Shown here one piece after another: positions 43,493 through 51,811 of a stretch of 64,000 nt of DNA. The translations under genes were made by a program, and so were the position numbers. The notes under the pieces were generated by a model. That model ran no database searches, was not told where the DNA came from, and saw nothing but the letters and a program-made list of their open reading frames with translations. How positions within the stretch are numbered: the stretch's first letter is position 1; each line of letters starts with the position of its first letter. The stretch lies in assembly GCF_014207595.1 (NCBI RefSeq), contig NZ_JACHGY010000001.1, positions 434,001-498,000 of the forward strand, read 5' to 3'. This DNA comes from Algisphaera agarilytica (lineage in GTDB: Bacteria; Planctomycetota; Phycisphaerae; Phycisphaerales; Phycisphaeraceae).

Positions 43493-43632
43493 TCCGGATT
43501 ACGACATACGGGATGCCCCGGAGATAAACCGGGGCGGGTGTTCCGGCTGTAACGGCTGACACCCGGCCGGTTTCAATTCACCGCCGTTTCACGCTGACCT
43601 GCCCCCGCACCCCCGACGATAGTGCTGGCAAG

Positions 43633-44898
43633 ATGCGCCTCGGTTCTGTCTCCTCCATCCTGGTTATCGGAAGCCTCACCCTGGCGGGGGCGGCGGCCGG
43701 CCAACACAGCCCAACCACCCCGGCTTCCGAACGCAAGCGGATCGTGGCCGTGGGCAACCCGGCCGACGACCTGCAGGTCTTCGCGTCGCACCACTACCAC
43801 ATCCACACGAACCTCAGCCGTGAAGAGACGGTGCCGTTCGGCCGACACATGGACGCGGTGTTCAAGCAATACGAACGCCGCTTCGCCGACTACACCCAGC
43901 GCGACGCCGGGCTGATGCCGCTGTATTTGTTCCGCCACCAGGACGAATACCTCGACTTCATGAAGCACCACGGTATCGATGCCACCGGCAGCGGCGGGAT
44001 GTTCTTCGTCACTCATTCCATCCGTGGCCTGGCCACCTGGGCCCACGGCCACAGCCGATCGCAGACCCTGCGCACCCTCCAACACGAAGGCTTCCACCAG
44101 TTCGCCTGGGACTACCTCGGCCCGAACCTGCCCACGTGGATGAACGAAGGCCTCGCCCAGTACTTCGAAGACGCGGTCATTCTCGAGCACGGCATGGAGC
44201 TGGGCCTGGGCGACCCCGACCGCATCGAACTCGTCCGCGATGCGTTGGAGTACAAGTGGGCGGTGGACATGGACGAGCTGCTGTCGCTGGACAACCGCCA
44301 ATGGTCCGCGGCACTCCGTTCCAACGGCAGCCGATCCGAACTGCTCTACGCCCAGTCGTGGTCGATGGTCTACTACATGATCCACGGCGACGACGGACGC
44401 TACCTCGGCTCGTTCGAGGTCTACCTCCGTCTGCTCTCCGAAGGACACGCCCACGACAAAGCCTTCCGCTCGGCGTTCGGGTACGGGGCTTTGGATGGCA
44501 TCGAGAAACGCTGGCGTGACTTCGCCCTGCAGCAACAGCCCGACCCGGTCAACGTCGCGGCCGAGCGTTTGGAGTTTCTGGGTTCGGCGCTCGCGTTCAA
44601 GGCCGAGCGCGACGAACGCATGCCCCGCAGCTTCAAGTCACTCCGCCACGACCTGCAGTCCCGCGGCTTCAAACTCACCCGCACCCACCACGGCCACCGC
44701 GAAGAGCTCAACGCCTCCGACGACCACCACTTCACCTACACCCGCCCCGGCGGCCAGGAATCCGAATTTCTCCTGCTCGAACCCGCGGGCTACGGCCTGC
44801 CCCCCCGCCTCGCCGCCCCCGGCCTCTCCCCCGAACCCATCCTCATGTGGGAACGCACCGACGACGGCGAACTGGTCTTCGATATCGAATACCGCTAA
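43633..44898 (+). CDS. Secreted DUF1570-like gluzincin peptidase
   Basis: The 421-aa product has an N-terminal signal peptide (cleavage near AAAGQ) and a zinc-peptidase signature HEGFH (151-155) followed by NEGLAQYFED, where Glu172 is the probable third ligand. This matches the planctomycete DUF1570 family. The C-terminal 120 residues look like a separate domain. The substrate is unknown. The gene lies between VOC and nucleotidyltransferase genes with no evident functional link. Confidence 0.8.
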   Translation: MRLGSVSSILVIGSLTLAGAAAGQHSPTTPASERKRIVAVGNPADDLQVFASHHYHIHTNLSREETVPFGRHMDAVFKQYERRFADYTQRDAGLMPLYLFRHQDEYLDFMKHHGIDATGSGGMFFVTHSIRGLATWAHGHSRSQTLRTLQHEGFHQFAWDYLGPNLPTWMNEGLAQYFEDAVILEHGMELGLGDPDRIELVRDALEYKWAVDMDELLSLDNRQWSAALRSNGSRSELLYAQSWSMVYYMIHGDDGRYLGSFEVYLRLLSEGHAHDKAFRSAFGYGALDGIEKRWRDFALQQQPDPVNVAAERLEFLGSALAFKAERDERMPRSFKSLRHDLQSRGFKLTRTHHGHREELNASDDHHFTYTRPGGQESEFLLLEPAGYGLPPRLAAPGLSPEPILMWERTDDGELVFDIEYR

Positions 44899-44937
44899 CG
44901 CGCCGGCCCCCGGTACAATGAAGTAGAGGTATCCACG

Positions 44938-45534
44938 ATGGCTGCTCCACTACTCGAAGCACTGGATCAATCGCGTCGCGGCCGGGCCTCGACCCGAGCG
45001 TTGACCATGGGCCAGTCGAAACAAAACCAACACGAGTCCGACCTGGCCGACGCGTTGCAGGACGCCGTCGCCATGTTCCGCGAGCTCAAGATCGGCTACG
45101 CCTTGATCGGCGGTCTCGCCGCGATGGTCCACGGACGATCCCGGTACACCGAAGACGTCGACTTCGTTGCCGAGCCCGGCCACGAAGACATCCTCGCCAA
45201 ACACCCCGAGGTCATGAAACGCCATCGCTTCGACCCCGCCTGCACCTGGAAGCTGTACCACACCAGCGGCATCGACATCGACCTCTGGAAAGACGACCAC
45301 GCTGCCTCCATCGTCAAACGGGCGGTACGCCGAAAGTTGGGCGATCGCTTTGCCAAGGTCGCCGAGGCCCACGATCTGATCGCGATGAAACTCCGGGCCG
45401 ACCGCCCACAAGACGATTACGACATCGCGCAGATCGTCGAAGCGCAGAAGATCGATGCCGAGCGAATCAAGTCACTGGTCAATGCCTCACAGTTCAAACG
45501 ATTCAAAACGATTGTCCAGCGCATTCAGCCGTAG
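44938..45534 (+). CDS. Nucleotidyltransferase-fold protein (MNT/AbiEii-like)
   Basis: The 198-aa product has ALIGGLAAMVHGRSRYTEDVDFV (split here only in description: GG at about 61-62, HG at 68-69, acidic DVD at 75-77), the pattern of DNA-polymerase-beta-like nucleotidyltransferases. KLYHTSGIDIDLW supplies the third acidic site. Relatives include AbiE-type toxins and tRNA-modifying transferases; no antitoxin gene adjoins, so a toxin role is not supported. AGAGGT about 8 bp upstream supports the ATG at 44938, with TACAAT at 44914-44919 as a possible -10 box. A later ATG at 45007 is possible. Confidence 0.72.
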   Translation: MAAPLLEALDQSRRGRASTRALTMGQSKQNQHESDLADALQDAVAMFRELKIGYALIGGLAAMVHGRSRYTEDVDFVAEPGHEDILAKHPEVMKRHRFDPACTWKLYHTSGIDIDLWKDDHAASIVKRAVRRKLGDRFAKVAEAHDLIAMKLRADRPQDDYDIAQIVEAQKIDAERIKSLVNASQFKRFKTIVQRIQP

Positions 45535-45591
45535 GGTGGGCACCGCCCACCGCCTGGGTTTCAAACGTCTACACGGTGGGCGGTACCCACC
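45531..45591. repeat. GTAGGGTGGGCACC inverted repeat, copy 2
   Basis: GTAGGGTGGGCACCGCCCAC starts the element at 45531; the core arms 45535-45552 and 45574-45591 are reverse complements with one mismatch in 18. It overlaps the stop codon of the nucleotidyltransferase gene and lies before the end of the convergent PIG-L gene. Confidence 0.85.
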
Positions 45592-45596
45592 CCACG

Positions 45597-46301
45597 TCAC
45601 ATCACCAACCCCTCCAACGAATTCAGCCCCAACGGCTCCTTCGTGAAGAACGGCTCGGCGTAGCGCGTGCCGATGCGGCTGCCAATGTAGCCGTTCATTT
45701 CACGCACGAATTCCACCACCCGGCGGTTCTTCTCGGGGATGACGAACTGCGTCTCGTAGGCCTTGATCGAATCAACCTTCAGGTCCATCTGCTCGGTGAT
45801 GTCCAGGCAGAACGACGGGTTGGCGACCCAGCGCAGGTGCGTGCAGTAGTAATAGATCATCCACTTGGGGTAGATCGGCTCGCCGGGCAGGTCGGTCTTG
45901 GTCAGCTTCGCATCGAAGCGTGCGTCTTCGACGATGCGTGTCACCGCGCGGTGGTCGGGGTGGGCGTCTTCCTCGAACGGCAGGAAGATCATCTCGGCCT
46001 GGTGTTCACGGATGACGCCGGCCATGGCGTGGCGGGCTTCGAGGGTGTGTTGGACTTCGCGGTTCTTCAGGCCGAGCAGTCGGCGGGTCACCTTGCCGCC
46101 GTTCGCGGCCTGGCGGTTGAGCACCTCGAGCGCTGCATTCCATTCGATCTCGCGCTGCTCGACCGAGCCGTAGGGTGTGGGCTCGCCGTTGGTCATATCG
46201 AGGACGAGCACGTTGTGCCCTTGCGAAGCGAGACGGGCGATGGTGCCGCCCATGCCGAGTTCCTGGTCGTCGGGGTGCGGGCCGGTGACGATGATGTTCA
46301 T
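45597..46301 (-). CDS. PIG-L family deacetylase
   Basis: The 234-aa product has the zinc site GPHPDDQELGMGG (His9, Asp11, Asp12) and HPDHRAVTRI, the two metal motifs of GlcNAc-type deacetylases (BshB, MshB, PIG-L). The ATG at 46301 is the family-like start; an in-frame upstream ATG at 46376 adds only 25 residues. Substrates range from GlcNAc-malate to GlcNAc-PI; the substrate here is unknown. The same-strand glycosyltransferase gene upstream suggests a glycan link. Confidence 0.85.
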   Translation of the reverse strand: MNIIVTGPHPDDQELGMGGTIARLASQGHNVLVLDMTNGEPTPYGSVEQREIEWNAALEVLNRQAANGGKVTRRLLGLKNREVQHTLEARHAMAGVIREHQAEMIFLPFEEDAHPDHRAVTRIVEDARFDAKLTKTDLPGEPIYPKWMIYYYCTHLRWVANPSFCLDITEQMDLKVDSIKAYETQFVIPEKNRRVVEFVREMNGYIGSRIGTRYAEPFFTKEPLGLNSLEGLVM

Positions 46302-46387
46302 GGCAGGTTCCGTGGAGGAAATGTTCCGCGCACACTTTAGCCCCGGGTCAATGACCCGGGGTGCCGCGGCCAACAATTAATTTGAAA

Positions 46388-46834
46388 TCACTTGGGCCGT
46401 TCGAACTTCCACGGCTTGCTCCCGCACTCCGTGCAGGACGTGGGTGGGTTCGTGCGGACGTGTTCGTCGTTGGGATCGCCCATGAGTGCCTGACACTCCG
46501 GGCAGTAGAGGAACGTGCCGTCGTCGGCCATGTGCGCGACCACGAAGCGATTGAAGTCGGTCTTGTAGTTGCGTGATGCGGTCCACAGCGCCCCGCCGAA
46601 CACCAGCACCCCGGCGACGAGCGACGCGGCCTGCACCAGCGGCAGCCCCTGCATATCGCCCACCCCCAGCCCGATCAGCATCGCCACCACGCCCGCCACG
46701 GCGATGATACGCAGCTTCATATCCCGCCGGTGGTACATGGCGTCGGCGTTCTGCTTCCACAGACCGTGGATTAGCTTGTGGGCCTGCTTCTTGTTCAGGC
46801 GGGGCGACGAGGTCAGGGCAGATGATTGGTTCAT
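46388..46834 (-). CDS. Small membrane protein with C-terminal zinc ribbon
   Basis: The 148-aa product has a basic N-terminus, two membrane helices (about 42-65 and 68-88) and a cytosolic or periplasmic tail with CPEC and CTEC pairs that could bind zinc. I do not recognise the family. The ATG overlaps the stop of the upstream glycosyltransferase gene by 4 bp, so the two are coupled. Confidence 0.65.
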   Translation of the reverse strand: MNQSSALTSSPRLNKKQAHKLIHGLWKQNADAMYHRRDMKLRIIAVAGVVAMLIGLGVGDMQGLPLVQAASLVAGVLVFGGALWTASRNYKTDFNRFVVAHMADDGTFLYCPECQALMGDPNDEHVRTNPPTSCTECGSKPWKFERPK

Positions 46835-48120
46835 GGCGATCCGCTTCCGGGGCTCGGGGGTCCCGCGGAAGGTGGGGTCAACAATGTGTCGTAGAGCTCG
46901 AGCAGCTCGCGGTTCATCTTCGTGGCGCTGAAGTGATCCATCACGTGCTGCCGCCCCCGCTCAGCCAGCCGCGCAAGATACCCCGGATCGCCCAACAGGT
47001 CGAGTAGGGCTTGTCCGAGCATGGGCGAATTCCCTAAGGGAATCAACCGGCCCGTCTCGCCATCCTTGATCACCGACGGGATCCCCCCCACGTCGTACCC
47101 CACCACCGGCACCCCGCACAGCAACGCCTCGCACAGCGTCCGGCTCTGCCCCTCCTGATACGACGGCAACGCCATCACGTCCATCGCCGCCAAACACTCC
47201 GGCACCGACGACAACGGCACCAGCCCCGTCATCACCGTCTTGCCGAGCGCCATGCTCGGATGCTTTTCCAGCTCAGCCCGATGGAAGCCGTCGCCGACAA
47301 AGAACAACCAGACATCCCGCCCCCCGCCCCCGGAAGCGTTTTCCCGGAGCCTCGGCAACTGATCCAACAGATCGGCGTGCCCCTTGAGCGGGTCGAGCCG
47401 ACCGACGTGACCCACAACCAACGCGTCCTGCGGGATGCCGTACTTCATCCGCACCGCGTCGCGTCGTTCGGGTCGCGGCGTAAACGCCTCGACATCAATC
47501 CCGCTGGGGATCACCGTGAACTTCTCGGCCGAAGCGATGTCCTTCTCGACGAACGCCTCGACCATCTCCGGCGTGATCGCGATCAAGTGATCGCATCGCT
47601 TCGCGGCGTACATCTCCAAACGGACGTAGAGGTTGTGGATGAACTTGGATTGCTCGTCGTGAAACGGGAGGCCGTGGACGGTGTGGATGACTTGCGGGCG
47701 AAATTCTCTCGGGTCGGGAGGCCTCAACCTCAACTTAATACCCTTCTTCCGGGCTTCTTCAAACCTGGCTTCACGAATAGGATTTCGACGCTCTTTCCAG
47801 GCAGCCGCCCTAACTAAAATCCCCGCCTTGCTGGAATGCGAATGCACAATATCCGGCCGAAGCTCGCGAACTAACTTCCGTACCGCTTGATAACACCGCC
47901 AATCGTTCAGCGGGCTCAACTCCCGCACCATCGGCTTGATCTCGTGCAGCGTCGCGCCGCTCGCCTTGGCTTCTTCGAGCAGCGAACCCTCGGGGCCGTG
48001 GATCGGGCCGTAGGCGAGGTGGACCTCGTGGCCCGCGTCGACCTGGGCCTTGCAGGACATCACCGTGTTCTGCTGCGCTCCGCCGAGGATGAGGCGGGTG
48101 ATGACGTGGAGGATTCGCAT
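46831..48120 (-). CDS. GT4-family glycosyltransferase
   Basis: The 429-aa product (ATG at 48120, MRILHVITRLILGGAQ) is a GT-B enzyme of family 4, with HTVHGLPFH in the N-terminal domain, GHVGRLDPLKGH and a C-terminal donor site ALPSYQEGQSRTLCEALLCG (the EGQ-E pair). Such enzymes add sugars to surface glycans or glycolipids. A charged segment of about 35 residues (KERRNPIREARFEEARKKGI and following) sits between the nucleotide-sugar fold strands, before PQVIHTVHG. Upstream in-frame starts add only 11 residues. Confidence 0.88.
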   Translation of the reverse strand: MRILHVITRLILGGAQQNTVMSCKAQVDAGHEVHLAYGPIHGPEGSLLEEAKASGATLHEIKPMVRELSPLNDWRCYQAVRKLVRELRPDIVHSHSSKAGILVRAAAWKERRNPIREARFEEARKKGIKLRLRPPDPREFRPQVIHTVHGLPFHDEQSKFIHNLYVRLEMYAAKRCDHLIAITPEMVEAFVEKDIASAEKFTVIPSGIDVEAFTPRPERRDAVRMKYGIPQDALVVGHVGRLDPLKGHADLLDQLPRLRENASGGGGRDVWLFFVGDGFHRAELEKHPSMALGKTVMTGLVPLSSVPECLAAMDVMALPSYQEGQSRTLCEALLCGVPVVGYDVGGIPSVIKDGETGRLIPLGNSPMLGQALLDLLGDPGYLARLAERGRQHVMDHFSATKMNRELLELYDTLLTPPSAGPPSPGSGSP

Positions 48121-48148
48121 GGGAGTGAGTTTACTGGGAGAGCGTTGA

Positions 48149-48287
48149 ATCACGGAGGCTCAGAGACGCAAAGACGCGGAGGAATGCGATTATCAGAAAA
48201 GATAAAACCAACTCAACACACGCATTCATTCGCCAACAATCGATCACTTGTTTTCTTAGAGCCTTCGCGTCTCCGAGTCTCCGTGAT
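48149..48287. repeat. Intergenic inverted repeat, CACGAAG family, copy 2 (diverged)
   Basis: The left arm (48149-48173, ATCACGGAGGCTCAGAGACG...) and right arm (about 48263-48287) are reverse complements with about 3 mismatches in 25. The arms share the word pattern of copy 1 at 3158-3250 (CACGAAG/CACGGAG and GACGCGAAGG). It lies between the truA and GT4 genes, and the right arm lies near the truA stop. No T-run is present. Confidence 0.75.
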
Positions 48288-48305
48288 GAAGGCCACGCCC
48301 AGAGA

Positions 48306-49151
48306 CTAACCGTACTTCACCCACTCCAGACACAACCCGTTCGGCGGCAGCGTCGGCCCCGCGATCTGGCGGTTCTGGGTCACCAAAATCTCATCGATCC
48401 GCTCCGGGGGCATCCGGCCCATGCCGACATCCAGCAGCGTGCCCGCGACGATTCGGACCATGTTGTAGAGGAAGCCGCTGCCGGAAATAACCACGTGGAT
48501 CTCACGTCCCGCCGAGGTGACGTGCGCCCCGTTGGGGAGGTCCGCATTGCTTAACGCCGTGGACTCGCCACTGCCCACCGAAAGTGGGTGTTCCTCGACA
48601 TGGCAGTTGTGGATCGTGCGCACCGTCGTCGTTCGGCCGTGCGCCGCGGCGGCGAAGCCCTCGACGTCGTGTGTGCCGATGAGCCGCCTGGCCGCGTCCT
48701 GCATCGACGCGACGTCGATGTCGGCCCACTCGTGGTGGACCAGGTGCCGAATCCCCAGCGGGCGGTGGCGGGTGTTGTAGATGCGGTAGCGGTACTGCTT
48801 GTCGGTCGCGTCGCGGATCGCATCGAACTCATCGTGCACCACCTCGGCGTGACGCACATCGATGTCCTTGGGTAGCCTGCTGTTGATCGCCCGGCTCAGC
48901 CGTTCGACCGGGATCGTCGTGTCCGAACTGAAATGACAGACCTGCCCCACCGCGTGCACGCCCGTGTCCGTCCGGCTCGCCCCGAGCAGATCAAATACCT
49001 CCGACGGCTGCCGCAACACCTGCATCATCGCGGCTTCCAGCTCACCCTGCACCGTGCGCGGCCACTCCTGATCCGGCGGCTGCTGCTTCTGCCAGCCGTG
49101 GAAGGCGCTGCCGTCGTAGGCGACGGTGAGTTTGTAGCGACGGGTTTGCAT
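48306..49151 (-). CDS. truA: tRNA pseudouridine synthase A
   Basis: TruA makes pseudouridine at positions 38-40 of the tRNA anticodon arm. The 281-aa product has YDGSAFHGWQ near the start, the catalytic Asp62 in ASRTDTGVHA and GSGFLYNMVR near the C-terminus, all family signatures. The ATG at 49151 gives MQTRRYKLTVAYDG, the usual start. Confidence 0.95.
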   Translation of the reverse strand: MQTRRYKLTVAYDGSAFHGWQKQQPPDQEWPRTVQGELEAAMMQVLRQPSEVFDLLGASRTDTGVHAVGQVCHFSSDTTIPVERLSRAINSRLPKDIDVRHAEVVHDEFDAIRDATDKQYRYRIYNTRHRPLGIRHLVHHEWADIDVASMQDAARRLIGTHDVEGFAAAAHGRTTTVRTIHNCHVEEHPLSVGSGESTALSNADLPNGAHVTSAGREIHVVISGSGFLYNMVRIVAGTLLDVGMGRMPPERIDEILVTQNRQIAGPTLPPNGLCLEWVKYG

Positions 49152-49198
49152 TAGCTTGAAATGATACCGTTGGAATCGCTTGGCTCATCTTTATATGG

Positions 49199-49326
49199 CG
49201 ATCGCCTACGCGGCGGGCGGCAGGGGATACCCCTGCACCCCAAAGGCAAAAACCCCATCTCTCGAACGCGTAAACGATATCGGGGTGTCGGGGCGGAGCC
49301 CTGACCGCCCGCCGCGCAGGCGATCG
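49199..49326. repeat. Long inverted repeat with about 45-bp arms
   Basis: Arms 49199-49241 and 49281-49326 pair at least at CGATCGCCTACGCGGCGGGC (one mismatch) and again through the inner CAGGG...CACCCC blocks. The middle 40 nt is unpaired. It fills the 218-bp gap between truA and the AsnC-like gene. No coding sequence is seen. Confidence 0.75.
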
Positions 49327-49369
49327 GCTTCAATAACCGAAATACACGAACTTACTCCGCGCAGCTGCG

Positions 49370-50500
49370 TCAGTTTTTCATCGCCTCAACATCCAACCCC
49401 CGCTCCTCGCACCACGCGCGGTACGCGATCGGGCTAATCTCGCTGGGTTTGATTTCGCTTTGGCCGCCCCAGAAGACGTTGGTGTAGCTGACGGGGATGC
49501 CGGCCTCTTCGAGGTGCTGGTCGATGGCGGCTTTGTGGGCCAGGACCTTGTCCTTCTCGGTGCCGTGGGAGACGCCCATGATGTTGACGTTGGAGAACTC
49601 CGGCCCGCCCTCGCGCCAGTAGGCGTGGGTCATGCAGAGGTGTCGGCCGACCTCTTGGCCGGCTTCGAGTTCCTTGCCTTCGGGCACACGCCAGTGGAAC
49701 AGCGCGTTGAACTTGGTGACCCGGGCGCCGTCTTTGTGTTTCTTGACGTGTTCGAGGAACGTGCTGAATCGGCCGATGACGCGGCGCTGGTTGAGGCTCT
49801 CGGCGATCTCGCAGAAGTCGGCCAAACTCTCGCCCGCTTCCTCGGCCCGCGGGGCCCAGAGGTCTTCCTGCAATTCACTCGGCTCGAACTCACGCTTGAG
49901 CGCCATGAGCACCCGCCACTCGCGATCCGTCAGCTCGACGATTTTGGTGTCCAACACCCGGCCGGGCTCTTCGGTGCGGTCGCCGGGTTGCAGTTCCTTG
50001 CGACGTACGTGGCCGACGCCGAGCGCAAACAGCTTGTTCGCGGGCAGCAGCTTGAACGCCTCGGCCCCGGTTTGCTGGCAGAGGTATTCGCAGTGCTTCT
50101 CCATGCTGTAGGGCTTGGGCACCTTGAGCGTGGTCCAGAGCTTGTACTGGCTGCCGGGGGTTTCTTTGTCGGTGGTGCGGAGGACGACGTGGCCGGAGAA
50201 CGGGTCTTCTTTGAACATGAAGTCGAAGGCCGAGAGCAGCTGCTTGGGCGGGACCTTCCAGGCGACAAGCGCGCCCGGCGCAAGGCTGGTCGCCAGCAGC
50301 GTCTGACGCACCCGGCGGATCGTGCCCGCTTCGAGCATCGCGCCGATGCGCTCGATGATCGTCTCCAGCGGGAGCTCGGCCGCCTCGGCGATCTGAGTCA
50401 GCGGGAAGCGGGTAAAGCCCTGCACGCGGTCTTCGGAGACCGCGAGGATCTGGGCGTTGATCGGATCATCGATGTTGGACGGGATCGTGGTGGCAGACAT
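49370..50500 (-). CDS. Two-domain AsnC/Lrp-type protein resembling fused siroheme decarboxylase AhbA-AhbB
   Basis: The 376-aa product holds two tandem AsnC-type units: an HTH at about 30-65 (PLTQIAEAAELPLETIIERI) and a second at about 190-240, each followed by a RAM-like alpha-beta part. Lrp/AsnC-type siroheme decarboxylases (AhbA/AhbB, NirDLGH) have this arrangement, often as pairs or fusions, and act in the siroheme route to heme or heme d1. RRVIGRFSTFLEHVK is compatible with these, but ordinary regulators are not excluded. No ahbC, ahbD or nirS-type gene adjoins. It is 35 bp downstream of a flavin reductase gene. Confidence 0.6.
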   Translation of the reverse strand: MSATTIPSNIDDPINAQILAVSEDRVQGFTRFPLTQIAEAAELPLETIIERIGAMLEAGTIRRVRQTLLATSLAPGALVAWKVPPKQLLSAFDFMFKEDPFSGHVVLRTTDKETPGSQYKLWTTLKVPKPYSMEKHCEYLCQQTGAEAFKLLPANKLFALGVGHVRRKELQPGDRTEEPGRVLDTKIVELTDREWRVLMALKREFEPSELQEDLWAPRAEEAGESLADFCEIAESLNQRRVIGRFSTFLEHVKKHKDGARVTKFNALFHWRVPEGKELEAGQEVGRHLCMTHAYWREGGPEFSNVNIMGVSHGTEKDKVLAHKAAIDQHLEEAGIPVSYTNVFWGGQSEIKPSEISPIAYRAWCEERGLDVEAMKN

Positions 50501-50535
50501 GCCCCAAGTTTAGCGGGTCGCCCCCCGGTGAGTAT

Positions 50536-51084
50536 TCACTCGCCCGCGGCGGCGGTGCTGTCCGAGGGCTCGGGTTGGGCGGCGCCCGAGGTGTAGCACA
50601 CGCGGGGGGTGCCGTCGCCCGAGCGGGCGGCGTGGACCTGGCCGACGAACAGGTCGTGGTCGCCCTCGACGTCCATGTGGCAGGACAACTCACACTCGAA
50701 GTACGCCAGCGACCCGGCCATGATCGGCACGTTGCCGAGCTTGCTGGGGTGCAGGTCAAAACCCAGGAACGGGTCGTCGCTGAGGTCGGAGTCCTGGGCG
50801 AACTTGCGGTGCATCAGGCGGTCGTCTTCGCCGAGCTGGCACAACGCGAACTTGCGCGACTCGCTGATGAGCGGCATGATGGGTTTGCCCTTGGCCACGG
50901 CGACACTGATCATCGGCGGCTGGGCACACACCTGCTGCACCCAGTGCACGAGCATGCCCGCTCGGCGGTCTTCGTGTTGCGCGGTGAGAACAAACTTGCC
51001 CGAAGGCACAAGACCCAACGCCGAGACAACCTCGGGGGTGGGCGCATCGGACGACGCGGACGAAGCAGCTTTACTCTGAGCCAT
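50536..51084 (-). CDS. Flavin reductase-like (FMN-binding split-barrel) protein
   Basis: The 182-aa product has the flavin-reductase fold: GLVPSGKFVLTAQHEDRRAGM near the start, MLVHWVQQVCAQPPMISVAVAKG, and DLFVGQVHAA in the C-terminal strand. Members reduce or bind FMN and serve flavin-dependent partners. It lies 35 bp upstream of the AsnC/siroheme decarboxylase-like gene and is probably co-transcribed with it. The partner enzyme is not evident. Confidence 0.82.
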   Translation of the reverse strand: MAQSKAASSASSDAPTPEVVSALGLVPSGKFVLTAQHEDRRAGMLVHWVQQVCAQPPMISVAVAKGKPIMPLISESRKFALCQLGEDDRLMHRKFAQDSDLSDDPFLGFDLHPSKLGNVPIMAGSLAYFECELSCHMDVEGDHDLFVGQVHAARSGDGTPRVCYTSGAAQPEPSDSTAAAGE

Positions 51085-51163
51085 GCGGACTCCAAAGGCC
51101 TAAAGAACCACAACAAAAGATAAGTGCTGGGGGGAGGTGACGCAATCACGTTACACTCCCGCC

Positions 51164-51811
51164 ATGAAATTCGACGCGGTGATGTTTGATCTGGACGGCA
51201 CGCTGGCCGATACGCTGCGTGACCTGGCCGAGGCGGGGAACCACGCGATGGCCGCCGTCGGCCGACCGGGCTACGAACTCGACCAGTACCGCACCCTCGT
51301 CGGGCAGGGCGTCGAACGCCTGATCCGCGATGCGCTGGGGCCCGACCACCAGGAACACTTTGAACCGGCTAGCGCGGCGTTCAAGGCCTACTACGCCGAG
51401 CACCGCTACGACTTCTGCGCCCCCTACCCCGGCATCGCGGAGCTACTCCACGCGTTGACCGCGCAAGGCCTGAAGCTCGCGGTCATGAGCAACAAGCCCG
51501 ACGAAGCGACCGTAGACATGGTGCGGCGTGTGTTCGGCCGATGGGACTTCGACGCGGTACGCGGTCATCGCGAAGGCTACCCCGTGAAGCCCGACCCGAA
51601 GGCGGCACTCGAGATCGCGGCGGAACTCGGGATCGCGCCCGGACGCTGGGCCTACGTCGGCGACACCAACGTGGACATGTTCACCGGCAAGGCCGCGGGC
51701 TTCTTCACCGTCGGCGTGTCGTGGGGGTTACGCTCGGTCGAGGAGATGCGCGACGCAGGCGCCGATGCGATCATCCATCAACCCAGCGAACTCCTGCCGC
51801 TACTCGGCTGA
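51164..51811 (+). CDS. gph: HAD-family phosphoglycolate phosphatase-like protein
   Basis: The 215-aa product has the HAD signatures: motif I FDLDGTLADT (Asp9, Asp11), motif II VMSNKP, a Lys in GYPVKPDPK and motif IV YVGDTNVDMFTGKAAG. The cap region is typical of Gph/PGPase-type enzymes, which dephosphorylate 2-phosphoglycolate from oxidised DNA ends or RuBisCO oxygenation. The ATG at 51164 is the family start. Its 3' end overlaps the convergent DUF1080-like gene by 12 bp. Confidence 0.83.
   Translation: MKFDAVMFDLDGTLADTLRDLAEAGNHAMAAVGRPGYELDQYRTLVGQGVERLIRDALGPDHQEHFEPASAAFKAYYAEHRYDFCAPYPGIAELLHALTAQGLKLAVMSNKPDEATVDMVRRVFGRWDFDAVRGHREGYPVKPDPKAALEIAAELGIAPGRWAYVGDTNVDMFTGKAAGFFTVGVSWGLRSVEEMRDAGADAIIHQPSELLPLLG

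Noticed and set aside
44938-45534. AbiE-type or MNT/HEPN toxin-antitoxin system
   Set aside because: The nucleotidyltransferase-like gene has no adjacent antitoxin-like or HEPN-like gene; only a repeat and PIG-L follow.
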